Assembly: GCA_964481035.1 (NCBI GenBank)
Contig: CAYZSE010000104.1
Location: 1 to 12,425 of the forward strand
DNA from: JAAAPF01 sp964481035
GTDB lineage: Bacteria; Pseudomonadota; Alphaproteobacteria; Geminicoccales; Geminicoccaceae
Direction of reading: 5' to 3'
Length of the DNA stretch: 12,425 bases
Under the pieces are notes generated by a model. It saw nothing but the letters and a program-made list of their open reading frames with translations, did no database searches and was not told the DNA's origin. This document shows, piece after piece, positions 6,857 through 12,425 of this stretch. The translations under genes and the position numbers were made by a program. Numbering within the stretch: the first letter of the stretch is position 1; each line of letters starts with the position of its first letter.

Positions 6857-7663
6857 ATGAGTGAGGCCGTCCCGGTTTTTTCCAAAGCGAGCGCGTCGAT
6901 CCGTCACGTCGAGCTCGACCGCCCCTGGCACTGGCTCGAGGCCGGCTGGCGGGATCTGGTCGCGGCGCCCGGGACCTCGCTGAGCTTCGGCGTCGTCTTC
7001 GCCGTCGCCGGCTACCTCATCACCTTCGGGCTGTTCGCCGCCGGCATCCCCTACCTGACGCTGCCGCTCGCGGCCGGCTTCATGATCATGGGCCCGTTTC
7101 TCGCCACCGGCTTCTACGAGATCAGCCGCCAGCGCGCCGCCGGCGGCAAGGCCTCGCTCGCCGACGCCTTCGGCGCCTGGCGGCGGAACCCTTCGCAGAT
7201 CGCGCTGATGGGCGTCGCGCTGTTGTTGATCTTGATCTTCTGGGCGCGGATCGCCGCCATGATCTTCATGCTCTATTTCGGCATCGGCAACGTGCCGTCG
7301 ATCGACAAGCTTCTCGTCGAGACCTTCCTCGAGCCGAGCTCGATCCCGTTCCTCGTCTTCGGCACGGCGGTCGGCGGGGTGCTCGCGACCGCGACCTTCG
7401 CCATCACCGTCGTCTCGATCCCGCTCCTGATCGACCGCGCCGACGCCAATGTCATCGAGGCCATCGCCACGAGCGTCAAGGCGGCGACGACGAACGTCCG
7501 GGCGATGGCGCTCTGGGGCCTGTTGATCGTCGTCTTCACCGCCGCCGGCCTCGCCACCCTGTATCTCGGGCTCATCGTGGTGATGCCGCTGATCGGCCAC
7601 GCGACCTGGCACGCCTACAAGGATCTCGTGCAATTCGACGAGAACCCGACGACCTCCAGCTGA
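6857..7663 (+). CDS. DUF2189 family integral membrane protein
   Basis: The 268-aa protein has a short cytoplasmic-looking N-terminus with RPWHWLEAGWRDL (22-34), then about five hydrophobic segments (near 42-62, 66-86, 115-141, 163-190 and 218-246). The RPWHWLEAGWRD opening and the FMIMGPFLATGFYEISRQ region (75-92) are typical of DUF2189 proteins, whose biochemical role is unknown. The ATG has a strong purine-rich site (GGGGGGAAAGG) 2-3 nt upstream of the spacer. It is divergent from ccoN and shares the region containing the FNR/FixK box. From memory, DUF2189 genes are often found near cco genes in alphaproteobacteria, which suggests a role in low-oxygen respiration or oxidase assembly. That role is inference. 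Confidence 0.85.
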   Translation: MSEAVPVFSKASASIRHVELDRPWHWLEAGWRDLVAAPGTSLSFGVVFAVAGYLITFGLFAAGIPYLTLPLAAGFMIMGPFLATGFYEISRQRAAGGKASLADAFGAWRRNPSQIALMGVALLLILIFWARIAAMIFMLYFGIGNVPSIDKLLVETFLEPSSIPFLVFGTAVGGVLATATFAITVVSIPLLIDRADANVIEAIATSVKAATTNVRAMALWGLLIVVFTAAGLATLYLGLIVVMPLIGHATWHAYKDLVQFDENPTTSS

Positions 7664-7675
7664 ACGAGGACCGCC

Positions 7676-7867
7676 ATGGGACCCTGGATCTTCGGCGCGG
7701 CGATGGCGCTCTTGAGTCTGCTCGGCCTGTTCATGGCGAGCTTCGCCACGGATGCCGTGTTCCACGCGACCGGTCTCGGCCTCTTTCTGGTGGGCGTGAT
7801 CGTGATCTTCTTGCTGATCAGGCGCGGTACGCCGCCGAGGAAGGAAGGTCTGCAGGGCGACCGGTGA
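7676..7867 (+). CDS. Small two-helix inner-membrane protein
   Basis: This 63-aa protein has two hydrophobic helices (about residues 4-22 and 31-48) joined by a short ASFATDAVFHATG linker. It ends in a basic tail RRGTPPRKEG, which predicts both termini in the cytoplasm. It begins 12 nt after the DUF2189 stop with GAGGA 5 nt before the ATG, so it is very likely co-transcribed with that gene. I do not recognise a named family. The context suggests an accessory role to DUF2189 or to the divergent cbb3 oxidase, but no catalytic residues are visible. Confidence 0.75.
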   Translation: MGPWIFGAAMALLSLLGLFMASFATDAVFHATGLGLFLVGVIVIFLLIRRGTPPRKEGLQGDR

Positions 7868-7913
7868 GCGCGGCACCCGCCGCCGACGTGGGTCCGCCGG
7901 CCGCAGGGCTCGA

Positions 7914-8468
7914 TCAGCGCGCGCCCGCACCGGCGATGCGCTCGATCCGCGGTGCGTCGGGCGCGGCGAAGGCGAGACGGAACTGGTGCAGTCGATCGCA
8001 CGACCGCACGGTCCATAGCTCGGCGGCGCCGCCGGCGCCCCCGTCGCCCGTCGGCCGCGTATCGACCACCCAGCGCTCGCGGCAATCCGGGTCCGGGACG
8101 CGGCCCAGGACCTGCAGCGATGCCGCTTGCTGCGCCTGCGGCGTCGCCCGGGTCGTCCCCGGCAGAAGCACCGTGACCGCGAGAACGCCGGGCGTGGCCT
8201 CGTCGACGACCAGATTGACGAGCTGGACCTGGCCGCACGCCTCGCCTCGCCAGCGCTCGCGTGTCCGCCCGGGCGGCGTGGCGGGGACGACGGTGAGCGG
8301 GCGCCAGCGGGGCGGCGCTGAGCAAGCGTCGACGGACGGCGGCGCCAGGGCCGGCAGATCCGACGCGATCAGCCTGGATGGCGGCATGGTGGTGGTGGCT
8401 TCCTCTTCGGGGACGCTCGCGCAGGCGGCGAGCGCGGCGACGAGGAGGATGGGGACGATCGGCTGCAT
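7914..8468 (-). CDS. Putative lipoprotein of unknown function
   Basis: The 184-aa product starts with a lipoprotein signal: a short hydrophobic stretch (residues 4-15) ending in the lipobox LAAC, with lipidated Cys 16. A low-complexity linker rich in Glu, Thr and Pro follows. The mature part contains four cysteines (49, 78, 129, 157) that could form two disulfides in the periplasm, and beta-rich segments such as GVLAVTVLLPGTT and LWTVRSCDRLHQFRL. I do not recognise the family. It is convergent with the 63-aa gene and divergent from mlaC. GGAGG lies 14 nt before the ATG, a long spacing, but no closer in-frame start is available. The lipobox supports this as a real gene. Confidence 0.72.
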   Translation of the reverse strand: MQPIVPILLVAALAACASVPEEEATTTMPPSRLIASDLPALAPPSVDACSAPPRWRPLTVVPATPPGRTRERWRGEACGQVQLVNLVVDEATPGVLAVTVLLPGTTRATPQAQQAASLQVLGRVPDPDCRERWVVDTRPTGDGGAGGAAELWTVRSCDRLHQFRLAFAAPDAPRIERIAGAGAR

Positions 8469-8579
8469 GGCGCGATCGAGAACCTCCGCGCCGGGTTGTC
8501 AAGCTCCGCTGCGGATCGGCTTCGCGCCGCGCAACGCGCTTGTCTCGTCACGCGCCTTTGGGCTTGATAGGGAGAACGT

Positions 8580-8602
8580 GCCGTGGCGCCACGGCCCGTG
8601 GC
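8580..8602 (+). promoter_or_regulatory. Two overlapping, mutually exclusive hairpins in the mlaC leader
   Basis: GCCGTGGCGCCACGGC (8580-8595) is a perfect 16-bp palindrome (6-bp stem, GCGC loop). Its right arm can instead pair downstream: GCCACG (8588-8593), loop GCC, CGTGGC (8597-8602). Only one hairpin can form at a time, and the second ends 5 nt before the ribosome-binding site. It could be a protein operator or an RNA control element, or chance in GC-rich DNA. Confidence 0.35.
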
Positions 8603-8607
8603 CTGCG

Positions 8608-8614
8608 AGGGAGG
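8608..8614 (+). promoter_or_regulatory. Ribosome-binding site deciding the mlaC start
   Basis: AGGGAGG lies 7 nt upstream of the ATG at 8622. It selects this start over the in-frame ATG at 8583, which would lie inside the hairpin region and add 13 residues in front of the signal peptide. Confidence 0.7.
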
Positions 8615-8621
8615 ATTAGGG

Positions 8622-9224
8622 ATGCTCACCATCGGCCGCCGCTGGCTCGTGATCGCGGCGCTGAGCGTGGCCTTCGCCGCACCGGCGACGGCGCTCGAGC
8701 CGGATCGGGCCAGGTCATTCGTCGAGCGGGTGGCCGACCGCGCCACGGCGGCGATCGGCAGCGACGCGCCGGCGGGGCAGCGCGAGGCTCGGCTTCGCGA
8801 TGTTCTCCTCGCGGCCTTCGACATCGAGTATATCGGCCGGCTTGTGCTCGGGCCGACCTACCGCTCGCTCACCGACGCCCAGCGTCGCGCGTACGACGAC
8901 GCTTTCCGCCAGTGGGTTCTCGCCACCTACGCCCGCCGCATCAGCGACTACGGCGGTGAGCAGGTACAGGTCCTCGATGCCGCGTCGGCCGGTTCTCAGG
9001 ACGTGAAGGTGCAGAGCCGGGTCGTCGGGCTGGCCAGCCAGGAGCCGGTGCGGATCGATTGGCGCGTCCGCGAGCGCAGCGATGGCCTCAAGATCATCGA
9101 CATCGAGGTCGAAGGCGTCAGCATGGCGATCTCGCAGCGCAGCGAGTTCGCCTCGGTGGTTGAGCAACGGGGCGTCGACGGCCTGATCGCGCTGCTCGAG
9201 GAGCGCTCGCACGCGGCGTCGTGA
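8622..9224 (+). CDS. mlaC: MlaC/Ttg2D-family periplasmic phospholipid-binding protein
   Basis: This 200-aa protein begins with a Sec signal peptide (RR at 6-7, hydrophobic core about 8-20, probable cleavage near PATA-LEP at 24/25). The mature part has the MlaC pattern: FDIEYIGRLVLG (66-77), SLTDAQRRAYDDAFRQWVLATYARRISDYGG (82-112), a beta region RIDWRVR, then KIIDIEVEGVSMAISQRSEF and GVDGLIALL at the C-terminus. MlaC proteins carry phospholipids between outer and inner membranes for the MlaFEDB transporter; related proteins (HpnM) go with hopanoid synthesis. No mlaFEDB or hopanoid genes are adjacent, so this is an orphan copy. The lipid it binds is unknown. The symbol denotes family, not proven orthology. 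Confidence 0.85.
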   Translation: MLTIGRRWLVIAALSVAFAAPATALEPDRARSFVERVADRATAAIGSDAPAGQREARLRDVLLAAFDIEYIGRLVLGPTYRSLTDAQRRAYDDAFRQWVLATYARRISDYGGEQVQVLDAASAGSQDVKVQSRVVGLASQEPVRIDWRVRERSDGLKIIDIEVEGVSMAISQRSEFASVVEQRGVDGLIALLEERSHAAS

Positions 9225-9336
9225 GTGCTGCCCGCCCGCGCCGTTACGGAGTATCTTCCTAGTAGAGAGGCGATGTGGTAACCGGACCCGGCTCGGGCAG
9301 AGCGCGGAGAGGGTCATCTCTAATCGATTCTGGCGC

Positions 9337-10734
9337 TTGGGCCTGGCGGCGCTGCTCGTGCTCGTCGCCGCGGCTGCCACGGCGGTGGCCAGAGAGCGTC
9401 TCGTCGTCGTCAACTCGGCATCCTGGGCGCCCTACAGCTTTCTCGACGGGCACGGCGAGCCGCGTGGTCTCCTGGTCGACTTCTGGCGCCTCTTCGGCGA
9501 ACGCAACGGCATCGAGGTCGAATTCGAGCTGGTCGACTGGAACGAGACGGTGCCGGCGGTGGTCGCGGGCCGAGCCGACGCGCATGGCGGGCTGAGCTGG
9601 TCCGCGCCGCGGGCCGAGGAGCTGGCGTTCACGCGACCGGTCTTCCAAGTCTCGACGCTGCTGTTCGTTCGCACCGGCGCCGGCATCTCCCACCTCGCGG
9701 ATGCGGCCGATGCAGGTGCCAGCGTGGGCGTGATCGCCGGTTCGGTAGAGGCGGCGTTCCTCGAGGAGCACTTCCCAAGGGTATCGCGCCGGCCCTTTGG
9801 CACGAGCGCGGCGATGGTCGAGGCGGCTGTCGTGGGCAGCATCGACGCGTTCGTCGCCGACCACGCTCTCGGTGCCTACCGCCTGATCGAGCACGAAGCG
9901 CTGGGCGCGTTCGAGGCGGTGGACGCGCTCTACACCGAGCCGATCCATGTCGCCGTGCGGGCCGGCGATACCGAGCTGCTGGAGTGGCTGGAGCGCGGCT
10001 TTCAGGCGATCACGCCCGAGGAGGTCGAAGCCATCGAATGGCGTTGGCTGGTGCCGCGCGACCCTTTGCCGCCCTGGCTGGTGCCGGCCGCGACGGGTGC
10101 CGGCGTCACCTCTCTCGCAGCGCTCGTGCTCCTGCATTATCTCGCGCTGCGGCGGACCGTGCGGCGGCGCACGGGCGAGCTGCGGGCGATGGTCGCCGAA
10201 CTCGCCGCGGCCAATGCCGAGCTGGATCGGCGCGCCCATCGCGATGCGCTGACCGGCATCGCCAATCGCTATCGTTTCGTCGATCTCGCCCATCGCGAGC
10301 TCGACCGCGCGCGACGCTATCGCCGCCCGCTGGCCCTGGCGGTGCTCGATCTCGACCACTTCAAGGCGGTCAACGACGGCCTCGGCCACGCCGCGGGCGA
10401 TGCCGTGCTCGTCGAGCTGGCGCGGCGCGGCGAGCGCGCGCTGCGGGCGACCGACGTGCTCGCGCGTCTCGGCGGCGACGAGTTCGCGATCCTCATGCCC
10501 GAGACCACCGTCGAGCAGGCGCGAGAGGTTTGCCAGCGAGTGGTCGCCGAGTTGTCCACCGACGACGTCGCGTGGCGCGGGCACCGCATCCCCATCCGCG
10601 CCAGCATCGGCGTCGCCGGTTGGCGCTCGGGGCTCGATGTCGATGGCTGGCTGCGCCAAGCGGACGCCGCGCTCTACGAGGCCAAGGCGCGAGCGGGCGA
10701 GAACGGCGCGGGGCTCGTCGTCGACGTCGCTTGA
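9337..10734 (+). CDS. Membrane-bound diguanylate cyclase with a periplasmic SBP_bac_3-type sensor
   Basis: The product (465 aa from TTG) has a signal or anchor segment (1-18), a periplasmic solute-binding domain of the amino-acid-binding type (about 20-238, opening LVVVNSASWAPYSFLDGHGEPRG), a membrane helix (about 248-270), a short helical linker (280-300) and a GGDEF domain (about 301-465). Active-site features match PleD: Asp 338 and Asp 355 for metal, Asn 346 for guanine, and GGDEF at 379-383. An RxxD inhibitory site (370-373) lies five residues before it. It should make cyclic di-GMP from GTP in response to a periplasmic ligand, with product inhibition. The start is uncertain: no ATG or GTG is in frame, and codons upstream of the TTG (NRFWR) would supply the missing basic n-region of the signal. 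Confidence 0.85.
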   Translation: MGLAALLVLVAAAATAVARERLVVVNSASWAPYSFLDGHGEPRGLLVDFWRLFGERNGIEVEFELVDWNETVPAVVAGRADAHGGLSWSAPRAEELAFTRPVFQVSTLLFVRTGAGISHLADAADAGASVGVIAGSVEAAFLEEHFPRVSRRPFGTSAAMVEAAVVGSIDAFVADHALGAYRLIEHEALGAFEAVDALYTEPIHVAVRAGDTELLEWLERGFQAITPEEVEAIEWRWLVPRDPLPPWLVPAATGAGVTSLAALVLLHYLALRRTVRRRTGELRAMVAELAAANAELDRRAHRDALTGIANRYRFVDLAHRELDRARRYRRPLALAVLDLDHFKAVNDGLGHAAGDAVLVELARRGERALRATDVLARLGGDEFAILMPETTVEQAREVCQRVVAELSTDDVAWRGHRIPIRASIGVAGWRSGLDVDGWLRQADAALYEAKARAGENGAGLVVDVA

Positions 10735-10783
10735 CACGAAGACGTTACCCGGGCCCTCTGCGGCCGGCACCGGGGAGGCGGGC

Positions 10784-12425
10784 ATGCGGCGGAACGGCGG
10801 ACGCATCTTGGTCGAGCAGATCGCCCGCAACAACATCGCCAAGGTCTTCGGCGTGCCCGGCGAGAGCTATCTCGCCGCACTCGACGCCCTCTACGACGCG
10901 CCCGACATCGAGTTCGTGACCTGCCGCCAGGAGGGCGGGGCGGCGATGATGGCGGACGCCTGGGCCCGGCTCACGGGATCGCCCGGCGTCGCCTTCGTGA
11001 CGCGCGGGCCCGGGGCCACCAACGCCAGCCCCGCCGTGCACATCGCGCGCCAGGACAGCGTGCCGCTGGTGCTCATGGTGGGCCAGATCGACGGCGCCTT
11101 CCGCGGCCGCGAGGCGTTCCAGGAGATCGACTACCAAGCCTTCTTCGGGCCGATCGCCAAGTGGGCGTTCGAGGTCGACCGCATCGAGCGCATCCCCGAG
11201 CTCGTCCACCGCGCCTTGGCGACGGCGCTCTCGGGCCGCCCGGGACCCGTCGTTCTCGCCTTCCCCGAGGACGTGCTCCGCGCCGAGGCCGACGTCGAGG
11301 ACGCGGCGCCGGTGCGGGTCCGCGAAGCGGCCCCGGACCCGGCGGCGATGGCCGAGCTGCACGCCCGGCTCACGGCGGCGAAGCGGCCCTTCCTCCTGGT
11401 CGGCGGCGGTGGCTGGACGGCCGAGGGCCATGCTGCTCTCGAGCGTTTCGCCGAGGCCTGGCGCCTGCCCGTGGGGTGCGGTTTTCGCCGCCAGAGCCTG
11501 TTCGACAACGAGCACCCCGCCTACGCCGGTCATGTCGGGCTCACGGTCCCGCGGGATCTCACCGACTACCTCGCCGCAAGCGACCTCGTCGTCGCCCTCG
11601 GCAGCCGGCTCAGCGAGGCGTCGAGCGACGGGTACCGCCGCTTTCCCCAGGCCAGCACGCCCGGGCGCGCGCTGGTTCACCTCCACGCCGATCCGGTAGA
11701 GCTCGGCCGGGTGTACCGCGCCGACCTCGCGATCCCCACGGGCGTGAACGCCGCCGCGAAGGCGCTCGCGGCGCTGCCCGTGACACCTGCGCCGGTCTGG
11801 ATCGAGCATACCGAGCGGCTGCACGCGGCCTATCTCGCCTCGACCGAGCGGGTCCTCGAAAATCCCGGCGCGCTGCAGCTCGGCCAGATCCTCCGCTGGC
11901 TCGACGCGCGCCTGCCGCCGGATGCCATCGTCTGCAACGGGGCCGGCAACTACGCGATCTGGGTGCACCGCTTTCGCAAGTACCGCCGCTTCATGACCCA
12001 GCTCGCCCCGACCTCGGGCTCGATGGGCTACGGCACGCCGGCGGCGGTAGGCGCCAAGCTCTGCCACCCCGAGCGGCTGGTCGTGGCGTTCGCCGGCGAC
12101 GGCTGCTTCTTGATGAACGGCCAGGAGTTCGCCACCGCCTGCCAGGTCGGCGCCGCGATCGTCGTCGTCGTGGTCGACAACCGCCAATACGGCACGATCC
12201 GCATGCACCAGGAGCGCGACCATCCCGGGCGCCGCTGCGGCACGACGCTCGCCAACCCGGACTTCGCCGCGCTCGCCCGCGCCTATGGCGGCCACGGCGA
12301 GACGGTGGAACGCACCGAAGCGTTCGAGCCGGCCTTCGAGCGGGCGGTGGCGAGCGGCAAGCCCGCGCTCTTGCATCTCCACCTGGACCCGCGGGCGATC
12401 ACCCCGGAGACGTTTCTGCAGGCCT
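10784..12425 (+). CDS. Thiamine-diphosphate-dependent enzyme, acetolactate-synthase superfamily (3' end cut by window)
   Basis: 547 codons are visible. The N-terminal Pyr domain (about 5-165) carries the catalytic Glu 50 in TCRQEGGAA and TRGPGATNASPA (73-83). A central domain (about 185-335) follows. The C-terminal PP domain (about 365-540) has QLAPTSGSMGYGTPAAVG and the cofactor motif GDG (438-440) to DN (465-466), followed by YGTIRMHQERDHPGR. The second motif reads DN where NN is more common. ATG at 10784 is preceded by GGGGAGG. Relatives usually end about ten residues after ITPETFL, so little is missing. Known relatives include acetolactate synthase and other decarboxylases or carboligases. 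Glu 50 argues against glyoxylate carboligase. It starts 49 nt after the cyclase gene, so co-transcription is possible. The substrate is unknown. Confidence 0.88.
   Translation, partial: MRRNGGRILVEQIARNNIAKVFGVPGESYLAALDALYDAPDIEFVTCRQEGGAAMMADAWARLTGSPGVAFVTRGPGATNASPAVHIARQDSVPLVLMVGQIDGAFRGREAFQEIDYQAFFGPIAKWAFEVDRIERIPELVHRALATALSGRPGPVVLAFPEDVLRAEADVEDAAPVRVREAAPDPAAMAELHARLTAAKRPFLLVGGGGWTAEGHAALERFAEAWRLPVGCGFRRQSLFDNEHPAYAGHVGLTVPRDLTDYLAASDLVVALGSRLSEASSDGYRRFPQASTPGRALVHLHADPVELGRVYRADLAIPTGVNAAAKALAALPVTPAPVWIEHTERLHAAYLASTERVLENPGALQLGQILRWLDARLPPDAIVCNGAGNYAIWVHRFRKYRRFMTQLAPTSGSMGYGTPAAVGAKLCHPERLVVAFAGDGCFLMNGQEFATACQVGAAIVVVVVDNRQYGTIRMHQERDHPGRRCGTTLANPDFAALARAYGGHGETVERTEAFEPAFERAVASGKPALLHLHLDPRAITPETFLQA

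Noticed and set aside
9273..9281. ATG-TGG-TAA as a two-codon leader peptide before the cyclase
   Set aside because: It follows a GAGAGG, but such short start-stop runs arise easily by chance and no attenuation structure accompanies it.
9259..10842. 527-codon open frame on the minus strand opposite the diguanylate cyclase
   Set aside because: Low-complexity Arg/Asp/His-rich translation; the opposite strand encodes a clear GGDEF protein.
10745..12382. 545-codon open frame on the minus strand opposite the ThDP enzyme
   Set aside because: The plus strand has the catalytic and cofactor motifs of the ThDP family; the minus frame has none.
10784..12425. Oxalyl-CoA decarboxylase partnering the oxalate-CoA-ligase-like gene
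   Set aside because: I do not see the characteristic oxalyl-CoA decarboxylase segments, and the gene is far away on the other strand; sharing ThDP chemistry is not enough.
1..12425. tRNA, rRNA, CRISPR arrays, insertion sequences, phage or integrase genes
   Set aside because: I saw no spaced direct repeats, tRNA-like folds, terminal inverted repeats with a transposase, or integrase motifs on either strand.

Overview
The window is very GC-rich, densely packed DNA. Gene content (ccoNOQP cytochrome cbb3 oxidase with an FNR/FixK-type box, a DUF2189 membrane protein, an MlaC/Ttg2-type protein, several alphaproteobacterial-looking metabolic enzymes) and codon use suggest an alphaproteobacterium, perhaps of the Rhodospirillales or a relative. 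This placement is an inference from gene style, since no rRNA or other marker is present.

Layout. (1) Positions 52-688, minus strand: a BrnT-type toxin gene followed, with an 8-nt overlap, by an HTH antitoxin gene. The antitoxin is interrupted by an in-frame amber codon exactly where a conserved Trp is expected. (2) Positions 721-3224, minus strand: a translationally coupled pair, an acyl-CoA synthetase resembling oxalate-CoA ligases and a ketopantoate-reductase-family dehydrogenase. (3) Positions 3378-6651, minus strand: a complete ccoNOQP operon for the cbb3 high-affinity terminal oxidase, including a 51-aa CcoQ. No ccoGHIS maturation genes follow. (4) Positions 6652-6856: a divergent regulatory region with a near-perfect FNR/FixK box. 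It faces DUF2189 (6857-7663) and a 63-aa two-helix membrane protein (7676-7867) on the plus strand. (5) Positions 7914-8468, minus strand: an unrecognised lipoprotein. (6) Positions 8622-9224: an orphan MlaC/Ttg2D-type periplasmic protein. Its leader holds two overlapping, mutually exclusive hairpins. (7) Positions 9337-10734: a diguanylate cyclase with a periplasmic solute-binding-type sensor and no clean start codon. (8) Positions 10784-12425: a thiamine-diphosphate enzyme of the acetolactate-synthase superfamily, running off the window just before its expected end.

How they fit together. The cco operon and the DUF2189/63-aa pair are probably a low-oxygen module driven from the shared FNR/FixK site. 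The acyl-CoA synthetase and reductase pair look like a small acid-metabolism unit of unknown substrate. The remaining genes look like ordinary chromosomal genes; nothing points to a prophage, an integrated element or CRISPR. I see no wholly new system. The most interesting points are the amber-interrupted antitoxin with a possible operator, the shared anaerobic box, the mlaC leader, and the two enzymes of open substrate.
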